A stretch of DNA of 64,000 nt from UBA6522 sp965221035 (GTDB lineage Bacteria > Pseudomonadota > Gammaproteobacteria > Steroidobacterales > Rariloculaceae). Position 1 is the stretch's first letter. The number at the start of each line of letters is the position of its first letter. The stretch spans positions 2,170,001 through 2,234,000 of the forward strand of contig OZ244860.1 in NCBI GenBank assembly GCA_965221035.1. The letters are read 5' to 3'. The notes beneath the pieces were generated by a model. That model searched no databases, was not told the origin of the DNA, and saw nothing but the letters and a program-made list of their open reading frames with translations. Of the stretch, positions 19,341-27,898 are shown piece by piece. The translations under genes and the position numbers were made by a program.

Positions 19341-19685
19341 CTAACTCCGCGCGTCCACGTGCTGGTCGATGAACGCGGCAAGCTTGCCCTTGCCGACCGC
19401 ACCGACCTGCTGCCCTTCCACCGAACTTCCCTTCATCAGCATCAACGTGGGAATGCTGCGGACGTTGTATTTCATGGGAGTCTGCGGGTTCTCGTCGATG
19501 TTGACCTTGACGACCTTGAGGCGATCCTTGTACTCGTCCGCGATCGCATCGAGCGTGGGGGCGATCATCTTGCAGGGCCCGCACCATTCCGCCCAGAAGT
19601 CGACCAGGACCGGACGCTCCGACCGGATCACGTCTTCCTCGAAGCTGCCATCCGTCGTATGGCAGATATTCTCGCTCACCTGCAT
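19341..19685 (-). CDS. trxA: Thioredoxin
   Basis: A protein of 114 residues from ATG 19685 ([20 protein letters not shown]); longer in-frame starts add sequence unlike thioredoxin. It is the general cytoplasmic disulfide reductant. The [15 protein letters not shown] active site, the buried aspartate in LVDFWAEW and the cis-proline of [11 protein letters not shown] are all present. It lies upstream of rho on the same strand, the usual proteobacterial order, and is divergent from the RhlB-like helicase gene. Confidence 0.96.
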   Translation of the reverse strand: MQVSENICHTTDGSFEEDVIRSERPVLVDFWAEWCGPCKMIAPTLDAIADEYKDRLKVVKVNIDENPQTPMKYNVRSIPTLMLMKGSSVEGQQVGAVGKGKLAAFIDQHVDARS

Positions 19686-19900
19686 GATCCTCCGTTGCTC
19701 AGGTTTCCGATGATTCCGCGTGCCGTACGGGTTCGCCCAATGGCGCGAGTACACGTTGCAGAAGTGACGCCGCCCGCCCCATCAGGCAAAATGCCGCTAC
19801 CTAAAGCTTCCTTGCGACAGTTGTTGGGAACGAAGCGGGTATCCGGGAAGGCGAGTACGCTCGCCCTGTAAGCGCTATTCTGAACCGTTGAGAATGTAAT

Positions 19901-21208
19901 TTGCAAGTCCTTCCGTCAGAGTCCGATGACCCGGATGTCGCGGACCATCACCTGACCGAGGTTCCGTTCACCGCGCTGCCCATCCCCGACAAGCTTCAGG
20001 AAGGGATCGCCGACGCGGGCTTCAGCCGTTGCACGCCGATACAGCGGGAGGCCTTGCCCCTGGCGCTGTCCGGCCGCGACGTGGCGGGACAGGCGCAGAC
20101 CGGAACGGGCAAGACCGCGGCCTACCTCCTGGCGCTGTACAGCCGGCTTCACGACAGCGGGCCGCCGAAACCTGCAAGCAATGGCCCCAGGGCATTGATC
20201 CTTGCCCCGACCCGGGAGCTGGCGGTACAGATTCATGCCGACGCGCAGGTGCTCGGAAAACACCTTTCCTTCAGGCTGGGCCTGGCGTTCGGCGGGACCG
20301 ACTACGACAAGCAGCGTCGCCAGCTTGCCGACGGCGTCGATGTCCTGGTCGGGACGCCGGGACGAATCATCGACTACTTCAAGCAGAGGGTTTTCAATTT
20401 CCGGCGCGTCCAGGTGATGGTGCTGGACGAAGCGGATCGAATGTTCGACCTGGGCTTCATCCGGGACATCCGCTTCGTGCTGCGACGCCTTCCCCCCAGG
20501 GAAGGGCGCCTCAACCTGCTGTTTTCCGCCACCCTCTCGCATCGCGTGCTCGAGCTGGCCTACGAGCACATGAACGATCCGCAGCTGGTGCGCATCGAAC
20601 CGGAGAAGGTCACGGTGGACAGCGTCCGGCAAAGCATCTACTTCCCCGCCAACGACGAGAAGATTCCGCTGCTGCTCACGCTGCTGAAGCAGATGGACGC
20701 GCGACGAACCATGGTATTCGTCAACACCCGGCGCGAGGCTGACCGGCTGGGCCGCTATCTGGCGCATAACGGGGTCAACGCCAGCGCCATCTCCGGCGAC
20801 GTCCCGCAGAAAAAACGCCTGCGCATGTTCAAGGATTTCCTGTCCGGGAAACTGGCGGTCCTGATCGGCACGGACGTGGCTTCCCGGGGACTGCACGTGC
20901 CCGACGTGAGCCATGTCTTCAACTTCGACCTGCCCCAGGACCCGGAAGATTATGTACACCGGATCGGCCGAACCGCCCGGGCCGGGGCCTCCGGAGACGC
21001 GATCAGTTTCGGTTGCGAGAGTTACGCCGCGTCATTGCCAGAAATCGAGGCGTTGATCGGCCGCAAGATCCCCGTGGAGAGGATCGATCCGGAAGCGCTG
21101 GTTTCCCTCGACAAGCCGCCCCGCCGACCCCGCCGACCGCCTCCCGGGCGCGACGGAAAGCGCTCGCGCCGCGCGGGTCGCACCGGCAAGCGCCGCGCAA
21201 ATCGCTGA
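19901..21208 (+). CDS. rhlB: DEAD-box RNA helicase, RhlB type
   Basis: A 435-residue protein starting at a TTG codon. All DEAD-box motifs are visible: Q motif (FSRCTPIQ), motif I AQTGTGKT, Ia PTRELA, GG, TPGR, motif II DEAD, motif III SAT, motif IV VFVNTRR, V GTDVASRGLH and VI HRIGRTARAG. A basic arginine/proline-rich tail of about 35 residues follows. The position divergent from trxA-rho fits RhlB, which unwinds RNA with the degradosome; RhlE or another paralogue is possible. Confidence 0.9.
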   Translation: MQVLPSESDDPDVADHHLTEVPFTALPIPDKLQEGIADAGFSRCTPIQREALPLALSGRDVAGQAQTGTGKTAAYLLALYSRLHDSGPPKPASNGPRALILAPTRELAVQIHADAQVLGKHLSFRLGLAFGGTDYDKQRRQLADGVDVLVGTPGRIIDYFKQRVFNFRRVQVMVLDEADRMFDLGFIRDIRFVLRRLPPREGRLNLLFSATLSHRVLELAYEHMNDPQLVRIEPEKVTVDSVRQSIYFPANDEKIPLLLTLLKQMDARRTMVFVNTRREADRLGRYLAHNGVNASAISGDVPQKKRLRMFKDFLSGKLAVLIGTDVASRGLHVPDVSHVFNFDLPQDPEDYVHRIGRTARAGASGDAISFGCESYAASLPEIEALIGRKIPVERIDPEALVSLDKPPRRPRRPPPGRDGKRSRRAGRTGKRRANR

Positions 21209-21268
21209 CGCTTCGCAGCGAATTCAGATTCGGCGCCGGCGCCGGCGCGCCCGATCAATGCCAACGCC

Positions 21269-22009
21269 CTATGTTCGGCCACCCTCCGCCGCAGTTCCCG
21301 GGACAGCCGACGTGACCACGTTCGGCAGGTCATGGACGCCGTCAACCGACGGGTAGTCTTCGATCCGCCTCGGCGGATGCCGCGAATCGGGGCGCCTGAT
21401 GGCGATCGTGAAGGCCAGCCCGAATTCGGTTGCGGCCCGCAGTACCGGCATGCTGTCTTCTATCAGCACCGTGCGGTCCGGATCGAACTCCACTTCGGCG
21501 CGAAAACGCTCCCAGAAGCGGCGCGTTTCCTTGGGCGCGTTCAGATCGTGCGAGCTGAACATGCCGTGGACATGGGAGTCGAGGCGAGTCTGGGTGACTT
21601 TCAATCGCAGCGTGAACGGATGCGCGTTGGTGACCAGCAATACCCGCTTGCCCTGTTCGCGCAGACCCTTGAGAAATTCTGTCGCCCCCGGCAGGTAACG
21701 GACCAGGTGGCGCTGGGTTCGCTTCAGGGCGCGAATATCCAGCTCCAGCGCTTCGCTCCAATGGTCGATGCAGTACCATGCCAGCCTGCCCTCGATGGCC
21801 CTGTAACGTTCCAGCAATGTGGCCCGGGCATCCTCCTCGCTCATACCGCGTACTTGTGCATAATGCGCCGGAATGAATTCGATCCAGAAGTAATTGTCGA
21901 ATGCCAGATCGAGGAGCGTGCCGTCCATGTCCACCAGCACGGTGTCCACGCCGTCCCAGGAGACTACCGGACGATTCTTGTGCCGAGTTTTGGTGGATAG
22001 AGCCGACAT
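21269..22009 (-). CDS. yrfG: HAD-family GMP/IMP nucleotidase (YrfG-like)
   Basis: A protein of about 246 residues starting at ATG 22009; a TTG at 22030 is less likely. The HAD motif I is VLVDMDGTLLDLAFDNYFW, with the nucleophile and acid aspartates; motif II is LLVTNAH and motif IV LIEDSMPVLRAA. The DLAFDNYFW and RLAWYCIDHWS blocks are characteristic of YrfG, which dephosphorylates GMP and IMP. It is divergent from cysQ, 39 bases apart, matching the yrfG-cysQ association seen in gammaproteobacteria. Confidence 0.9.
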   Translation of the reverse strand: MSALSTKTRHKNRPVVSWDGVDTVLVDMDGTLLDLAFDNYFWIEFIPAHYAQVRGMSEEDARATLLERYRAIEGRLAWYCIDHWSEALELDIRALKRTQRHLVRYLPGATEFLKGLREQGKRVLLVTNAHPFTLRLKVTQTRLDSHVHGMFSSHDLNAPKETRRFWERFRAEVEFDPDRTVLIEDSMPVLRAATEFGLAFTIAIRRPDSRHPPRRIEDYPSVDGVHDLPNVVTSAVPGTAAEGGRT

Positions 22010-22048
22010 GGACTGCAGGATGATAATCAATCATGGACCGCTGCGGAC

Positions 22049-22849
22049 ATGAATTTCTCCGCGACCCTTGAAGAAGTCAGGAAGATTGCCCGGGAGGCCG
22101 GCGCGGCGATCATGTCGGTCTATAGGCGTGACTTCAATGTCGAACTGAAGGAGGACCGGTCGCCGGTCACCGAAGCGGACCACGCTGCCGACGGCATCAT
22201 CGGCTCCGGGCTTGCAGGACTGCATCCCGCGCTGCCCGTCCTGTCGGAGGAATCCTCGCTGCCCCGCTGGGAGCGGCGCAGGGACTGGGACCGCTACTGG
22301 CTGGTGGATCCGCTGGACGGAACCAGGGAATTCGTCCGCAGGAACGACGAATTCACAGTCAACATCGCGCTGGTGGAGAACCATCGGGCCGTGCTCGGCG
22401 TCGTTTTCGCGCCGGCGTTGAATCTGGAGTTCTCGGGCGCCTTGGGCCAGGGCGCCTGGCGGCGCGACAACGATGGACCACTGGTGCCGGCTTGCGTTAC
22501 TTCGACGCCCCGGAAGCCGCTCCGGGTCATGGGCAGCCGAAGTCATCCCGGGCCCGGCTTGTCAGACTTCATGGAACGGCTGGGTCCGTACGAACTGTTC
22601 CCCATGGGAAGTTCGCTCAAGGCGTGCATGGTCGCCGATGGCCAGGCCGACATCTATCCCCGCCTCGGACCCACCTCAGAGTGGGACACGGCGGCGGCAC
22701 AGGCTATCCTGGAGAGTGCCGGTGGGGGTATCATTGACCTTGCGGGCCAGCCGCTCAGATACAACACCAGGGACCTCCTCACGAATCCTCATTTCCTGGC
22801 GGTCGGGGACCCTGGACGGGACTGGCTCGGCACAGTGCATGATTGTTGA
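22049..22849 (+). CDS. cysQ: 3'(2'),5'-bisphosphate nucleotidase CysQ
   Basis: A 266-residue inositol-monophosphatase-fold enzyme that hydrolyses 3'-phosphoadenosine 5'-phosphate, a by-product of sulfate assimilation. Metal-binding motifs are present in order: SPVTEADHAAD, LSEES, DPLDGTREFVRRNDEF and, near the end, TSEWDTAAAQAILESAGG. The YdcH-like gene follows after only 3 bases, suggesting a joint transcript. Confidence 0.94.
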   Translation: MNFSATLEEVRKIAREAGAAIMSVYRRDFNVELKEDRSPVTEADHAADGIIGSGLAGLHPALPVLSEESSLPRWERRRDWDRYWLVDPLDGTREFVRRNDEFTVNIALVENHRAVLGVVFAPALNLEFSGALGQGAWRRDNDGPLVPACVTSTPRKPLRVMGSRSHPGPGLSDFMERLGPYELFPMGSSLKACMVADGQADIYPRLGPTSEWDTAAAQAILESAGGGIIDLAGQPLRYNTRDLLTNPHFLAVGDPGRDWLGTVHDC

Positions 22850-22852
22850 GTA

Positions 22853-23068
22853 GTGGCAGACAAAATCGAAACCGACCCATTCCAAAACGTGGCGCGGCTC
22901 AAGCAGTTGCGAGTGGAGCACCAGGACCTGGACGAAGTAATTTCCCGGTTGGCCGACGATCCCCATGTCGACCAGATCATGTTGCGTCGCCTCAAGAAGC
23001 GAAAGCTCATGATCAAGGACATGATCACCCACCTGGAAAGTTCCCGGATCCCGGACCTGAACGCCTAA
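22853..23068 (+). CDS. YdcH/DUF465 small protein
   Basis: A 71-residue protein starting at GTG directly after cysQ. It is predicted to be helical, with the family pattern HQDLDEVISRL then DQIMLRRLKKRKLMIKDMI, which is the DUF465 (YdcH) signature: a short helical hairpin rich in charged residues ending in a KKRKLxIKD motif. The function of the family is not established. Its distance from cysQ suggests co-transcription. Confidence 0.8.
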   Translation: MADKIETDPFQNVARLKQLRVEHQDLDEVISRLADDPHVDQIMLRRLKKRKLMIKDMITHLESSRIPDLNA

Positions 23069-23233
23069 CGCCTGCCGGATCGGGCCACGAGTCTTCGTCG
23101 CCTGGGCGGCGAGGCATGCCGTGTTGACTGTTTGGAGTCCCGTCCCGCTGCGGAATGCCGTTCATCTAGCCGTGATTTGTATGGCCCCCGGCTGCGAATG
23201 CGGGCAGGGCCCAATTGACGCTAGAATTCGCGC

Positions 23234-24169
23234 GTGAATCTGATAGCCGATATTGGCGCGACACGGACGCGCTGTGCCGTGATCGACGGCAACGGTCGGA
23301 TCGGGAAGGCCGAGGTCTTCCGGAATCGCCACTTCGAAGGGCTTCAGCAACTCCTGCACGGCTATCTGGATCGTTGCCCCGACCGTCCCCGATCCGCCGC
23401 ACTTGCGGTGGCCGCACCGCTGCTTCAGGACGAAGTGCGCATGCCCAACCTGGACTGGCGGTTCTGTCAGACATCGCTGAAGGACGAACTCGACTTGCGC
23501 GACCTCGTGATGGTGAACGATTTCGCTGCCGTGGCCTGGGCGTTGCCTGCCCTGAACGCCGCTGATCTTCACAAGGTGGGCGGCGGCGCTCCGTCGGCGG
23601 GAACCGTCATGGCGACACTGGGCCCGGGATCCGGACTGGGCGTGGCCATGGCGGTACCCTGCGGGGACGGCTGGACGGTCGTCGAAGGCGAAGGCGGCAA
23701 CATGACCTTTTCGGGCATTACTCCCGACCAGCATTCCGTGACCGAGCGCATTCGGGAGCAATACGGACACTGCTCGGCGGAAAGCCTGTTGTCCGGCCCC
23801 GGCCTGGTCAACATTTATGCGGCACTGGCCGATCTGCAGGGCCGGACGGTCGACCGGCCCAGTCCGGCGCAGGTCAGCGCGGCCGCCGAGGCGGGCGATT
23901 CACTGGCCCGCGAGGCGCGCGACATGTTCTTCGAGGTCCTCGGCACGGTGGCGGGGAACCTGGCGCTCACCGTCGGCGCCAGGGGGGGCGTGTTCATCGC
24001 CGGCGGTATCGTTCCCCGGTTGGTGGAGCCGCTGGAGCGTTCACGCTTTCGGGCGCGATTCGAACAAAAGGGCCGCCATCGCTACTACGTGGAGCCGATT
24101 CCCACCTACGTGATCACCGAGCCCTACCCCGCCTTCCGGGGTCTGCGGCGACTACTGGGTTACGGCTGA
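23234..24169 (+). CDS. glk: Glucokinase
   Basis: A 311-residue protein starting at GTG 23234. It phosphorylates glucose with ATP at the entry to glycolysis. The phosphate-1 motif is LIADIGATRTRCAVID, the glucose-binding part includes AAPLLQDEVRMPNLDWRF and LVMVNDFAAVAW, the central block is LGPGSGLGVAMAV with EGEGGNMTFS, and the adenosine motif is GVFIAGGIVPRL. The usual length is about 320. It is convergent with the transporter gene 24217-25617. Confidence 0.92.
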   Translation: MNLIADIGATRTRCAVIDGNGRIGKAEVFRNRHFEGLQQLLHGYLDRCPDRPRSAALAVAAPLLQDEVRMPNLDWRFCQTSLKDELDLRDLVMVNDFAAVAWALPALNAADLHKVGGGAPSAGTVMATLGPGSGLGVAMAVPCGDGWTVVEGEGGNMTFSGITPDQHSVTERIREQYGHCSAESLLSGPGLVNIYAALADLQGRTVDRPSPAQVSAAAEAGDSLAREARDMFFEVLGTVAGNLALTVGARGGVFIAGGIVPRLVEPLERSRFRARFEQKGRHRYYVEPIPTYVITEPYPAFRGLRRLLGYG

Positions 24170-24216
24170 ACGGATCACGCCGTAGTCAACCAGCCGGATT
24201 CGGTCCGACGCAATCC

Positions 24217-25617
24217 TCATGTTGCACGAACCGGTCGTCCATCCTCGGCCGCGCCGGCGGGGTCCTGTCCGCCGGATTCCTGTCCGGCGGGATCCAGCCG
24301 CTGCTGTGCCCGGCCCAGCGCGATGGAGAGCGCGCACCAGACCGCGGCGAACGGCACGGTGGCGGCGGCCATCAGGGTGATCGTCCCAAGCGCGCTCAAG
24401 GCACCCTGGATACCCGCGCCGGCCACGTCGCCGCCACGGTACAGGAAGACGTCGATCATGGGCTTGGCCTTGTATTTCTCGGACGGCGGAACGACGCTGA
24501 AAAGCGTTTCGCGCGCCGGCCTCGAAATGGCGTAGCGGGTCGCCCTGTGCAGCGCCTGGAACAGCGCCATGACACCGTACAGCGGCCAGATCGCCAGCAC
24601 GGCGAAGCCGGCCACGGTGACCAGCGGCAGTATCGCCAGGGTCCAGCCCACGCCAAGCCGCTTGATCAGCCGCGTGGTGATGAAGATCTGGGTGATGAGG
24701 GTCGCGCCCTGCGCAATCACATCAAATTGCGCAAAGGCGGCTACCCGCTGGCTGAACGTGTCCGTGCTCTCGACGATCACATTCGCCCCGGTGAAATAGA
24801 TCAGTGTATTGGAAATAGCCAGGAACACGATGAATACGGCAATGCCGAGCAGATACGGGGATCGCGCCACTGCCGTGGCTCCATCCCAGAAGCTGCCGCC
24901 GATGCGCTCTCCAGCGGCGGAAATCGTGGCAGCACTGCGCTCGCCAAGGCGAGAGTATGCCGAGCCGACCGCCATCCGGTCGAGGGTCAGCATGAGCGCG
25001 ATTGCACCTGCAAATAATACGGCACCGATTAGCATGAGCCCGACCGGCAAGTAGATTGACTCGGTCGCGCCGCTGATCGCGTTGGTGGCCCGCCCGCCGA
25101 CCAACGCACCGATGGTGCCGCCGATGCCAATAAACGCGAACATGCGCTTGCCCTGATCTATGTTGAAGATGTCCACCATAAAGGCCCAGAACAGACTGTT
25201 GACGAAAAGGTTGATGGCGCTGAGCCAAGCATAGAAGGAATAGCCAACGCCCCTCGCCAGCGCGGTTTCGGCATCGGTGCCGATGATCCCACCGCCGGCG
25301 CCCGCATCAAACACCAGCAGGCCGGAGAACCCCACCAGGCAGACGATGACGAACAGGTAGCCGATCGGAATGAACTTGCGCCGGTCCAGCCGGCTCACCA
25401 CCCCACCGAACAACAGGACCAGTACCAGCGAAACGATGGAGGTCACCACGAACAGCCAGCGGAGCTGGTCCATGCCGCCGGAGACACCCATGGCTTCGCG
25501 CACCGGTCGAAGGAAGTAGTAACCGCACAGCACGCAGAAGTAGAACATGGCCGCCAGGGCCCCTAGCGGTAATTCCCCTCGCTTGAAATTCAATGCGCGC
25601 GCTACCCGGTCGATCAT
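24217..25617 (-). CDS. ATP/ADP-translocase-like (NTP/NDP exchange) membrane transporter
   Basis: A 466-residue membrane protein from ATG 25617 (MIDRVARALNFKRGELPLGA). About 12 hydrophobic segments are visible. Features of the Npt/Tlc-like branch of the major facilitator superfamily include FYFCVLCGYYFLRPVREAMG near the N-terminus, SLFWAFMVDIFNIDQGKRMF and RPARETLFSVVPPSEKYKAK. Relatives in intracellular bacteria exchange ATP for ADP; many free-living bacteria carry homologues of unknown substrate, so transport of nucleotides here is not proven. It is divergent from the EF-G-like gene. Confidence 0.75.
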   Translation of the reverse strand: MIDRVARALNFKRGELPLGALAAMFYFCVLCGYYFLRPVREAMGVSGGMDQLRWLFVVTSIVSLVLVLLFGGVVSRLDRRKFIPIGYLFVIVCLVGFSGLLVFDAGAGGGIIGTDAETALARGVGYSFYAWLSAINLFVNSLFWAFMVDIFNIDQGKRMFAFIGIGGTIGALVGGRATNAISGATESIYLPVGLMLIGAVLFAGAIALMLTLDRMAVGSAYSRLGERSAATISAAGERIGGSFWDGATAVARSPYLLGIAVFIVFLAISNTLIYFTGANVIVESTDTFSQRVAAFAQFDVIAQGATLITQIFITTRLIKRLGVGWTLAILPLVTVAGFAVLAIWPLYGVMALFQALHRATRYAISRPARETLFSVVPPSEKYKAKPMIDVFLYRGGDVAGAGIQGALSALGTITLMAAATVPFAAVWCALSIALGRAQQRLDPAGQESGGQDPAGAAEDGRPVRAT

Positions 25618-25794
25618 CGTTGTTATTCCCTTGTCCGTGTTTCTTACGATGTGCCGGCGAAGTATAGCCCGCGCGGCGGGGCTTTGCGCGAGACGCGCCG
25701 GATGCGCCATCCCGGGCATTGAGCGCGGTCGGGCGTCGACTCGCACACCATTGTGTTATAGATTCCGCTTTCCGCAAATCAAGAAGGGACGCCC

Positions 25795-27846
25795 GTGGCC
25801 GTATCGCACAGCACCGAACAAATACGAAACATTGCCGTCGTCGGGCATGCAGGATCCGGCAAGACGACCCTGATCGAGGCCCTGCTGACGCAGTCCGGCG
25901 CCATTCGGGCCGCGGGTTCCGTCGACAAGGGAACCACGGTCTGCGATTTCACAGATCAGGAGAAACGGCTGGGGCACTCGCTGAACACCGCGGTCGCGCA
26001 CCTGGAGCACGACGGGCGCCGCATCCACCTGCTGGACAGTCCGGGCTATCCCGACTTCATGGGCCGTGCCCTTGGCGTGCTGTCCGCGGCGGAGACCGCC
26101 GCGATCGTCATCAGCGCCCAGGCGGGGGTGGAGCTGATCACCCAGCGGATGATGGAGTCCGCCTCCGAGAACAAGCTCTGCCGGTTGATCGTCGTCAACA
26201 AGATCGACGCGCCGGATGCGGACCTGCAGGCCGTGTTGGCGGAAATTGTCGAGACCTTCGGCCGAGGCTGCCTGCCCGTCAACCTGCCCGCCAACGGCGG
26301 CACCACGGTCGCCGACTGTTTCTTCGAGCCTGCCGAGGCGACTCCCGATTTCTCTTCCATCGAGGAAGCCCACACCCAGATCGTCGACCAGGTCGTCGAG
26401 CTGGACGATGACCTCATGGAACAGTACCTGGAGGGCGACGACATCTCGCTGGAACAGCTGCACGATCCGTTCGAACGCGCCCTGCGGCGCGGCCACCTGA
26501 TTCCGGTCTGTTTCGTATCCGCCCAGACCGGTGCCGGTCTGAACCAGTTGCTGAGGGTGCTTTCTCAGTTGATGCCGAGCCCGCTGGAAGGCAACCCCCC
26601 GGAATTCCTCTCCGGAGACGGTGAATCGGCGAAACCCTACAAGATCGAACCGGCGGCCGCCAACGGACATTTCCTGGGACACGTGTTCAAGATCAACGTC
26701 GATCCCTACGTCGGCCGGCTGGCCACGTTCCGCGTCCACCAGGGCGAAGTCAAGGCCGGCGAACAGGTCTTTGTCGGCGATCAGCGCAAGGGGGTGAAGC
26801 TGGCGCACATCTACCGGGTCCAGGGCAAGGACCTGCACGAGGTGCCCGCGGCCCTGGCCGGGGACATCTGCGCGGTCTCCAAGATCGAGGACATCGGCTT
26901 CGACGACATCCTGCATTCCAGTCACGACGAGGATGACCTGCGCTTGCGGCCGGTGGCCATACCGGCCCCGATGTACGGCGTCGCGCTGGAGCTGACCCAG
27001 CGCGGGCAGGAAAAGAAACTCTCTGACGCGCTGCACAAGGTGACCGCGGAGGACCCCAGCCTGCAGATCGAATTCAACGCCCAGGCCAACGAAACCGTCC
27101 TGCGCGGCATGGGCGAACTGCATTTGCGGGTCGTGATGCAGCGCATGAAGGACGAATTCGGCATCGAACTCACCACGCGTCCACCGAAAATCGCCTACCG
27201 CGAGACCGTCCTGCGCCCGGCAGAAGGCCACCATCGTCACAAGAAACAGACCGGTGGCGCGGGACAGTTTGGCGAGGTGTTCCTGAAGATCGAACCGCTG
27301 CCGCGCGGCGGAGGCTACGAGTTCGCGAACCAGGTCGTGGGCGGTTCGATTCCCGGCCAGTTCATTCCCGCGGTGGAAAAGGGCGTCAAGCAGGTGCTCG
27401 AGGAGGGCGCCGTCGCCGGTTACCCCCTGCAGGACGTGAAGGTTATCGTCTACGACGGCAAGCACCATCCGGTGGACTCCAAGGAGGTCGCCTTCGTCGC
27501 CGCGGGCAAGCGCGCCTTCGTGAACGCCATTTCCAAGGCGCGGCCCATCGTGCTCGAGCCCATCGTGACGATCGAGGTGACCACGCCCAGCGCCTCGGTG
27601 GGCGACATCACCGGACACCTGGCGGGGATCCGCGGGCGCATTGCCGGCAGCGACTCCGTTGCGGGCAACCGGGTCAAGATTTCCGCCCGGGTGCCACTCG
27701 CCGAACTGGGCGACTATCAGACCACGCTCAAGTCTCTGACCGGCGGCGAAGGCATGTTCACCATGGAATTCGACCATTACGAGACGGTGCCGCAACCGGT
27801 GCAGAAGGAACTGGAGCGGAGCTTCAAGCCGGACGCGGAGGACTGA
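25795..27846 (+). CDS. Elongation-factor-G-like GTPase
   Basis: A 683-residue protein starting at GTG, with the full EF-G layout: G domain, beta-barrel, and domains III-V. Motifs are AVVGHAGSGKTTL (G1), DSPGYPDF (G3, where EF-G has DTPGHVDF) and VVNKIDAP (G4). HHRHKKQTGGAGQFGEVFL marks domain IV and RIAGSDSVAGNRVKISARVP domain V. The switch I sequence differs from the RGITI of true EF-G, and it stands apart from the rpsL/tuf operon. It is therefore an EF-G-like paralogue of uncertain role rather than the main translocase. Confidence 0.85.
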   Translation: MAVSHSTEQIRNIAVVGHAGSGKTTLIEALLTQSGAIRAAGSVDKGTTVCDFTDQEKRLGHSLNTAVAHLEHDGRRIHLLDSPGYPDFMGRALGVLSAAETAAIVISAQAGVELITQRMMESASENKLCRLIVVNKIDAPDADLQAVLAEIVETFGRGCLPVNLPANGGTTVADCFFEPAEATPDFSSIEEAHTQIVDQVVELDDDLMEQYLEGDDISLEQLHDPFERALRRGHLIPVCFVSAQTGAGLNQLLRVLSQLMPSPLEGNPPEFLSGDGESAKPYKIEPAAANGHFLGHVFKINVDPYVGRLATFRVHQGEVKAGEQVFVGDQRKGVKLAHIYRVQGKDLHEVPAALAGDICAVSKIEDIGFDDILHSSHDEDDLRLRPVAIPAPMYGVALELTQRGQEKKLSDALHKVTAEDPSLQIEFNAQANETVLRGMGELHLRVVMQRMKDEFGIELTTRPPKIAYRETVLRPAEGHHRHKKQTGGAGQFGEVFLKIEPLPRGGGYEFANQVVGGSIPGQFIPAVEKGVKQVLEEGAVAGYPLQDVKVIVYDGKHHPVDSKEVAFVAAGKRAFVNAISKARPIVLEPIVTIEVTTPSASVGDITGHLAGIRGRIAGSDSVAGNRVKISARVPLAELGDYQTTLKSLTGGEGMFTMEFDHYETVPQPVQKELERSFKPDAED

Positions 27847-27898
27847 TCGCCCGGGCGGCGAGCGACCGGAACCCTCGCGGCCCTGCTTCGCCTGACCG

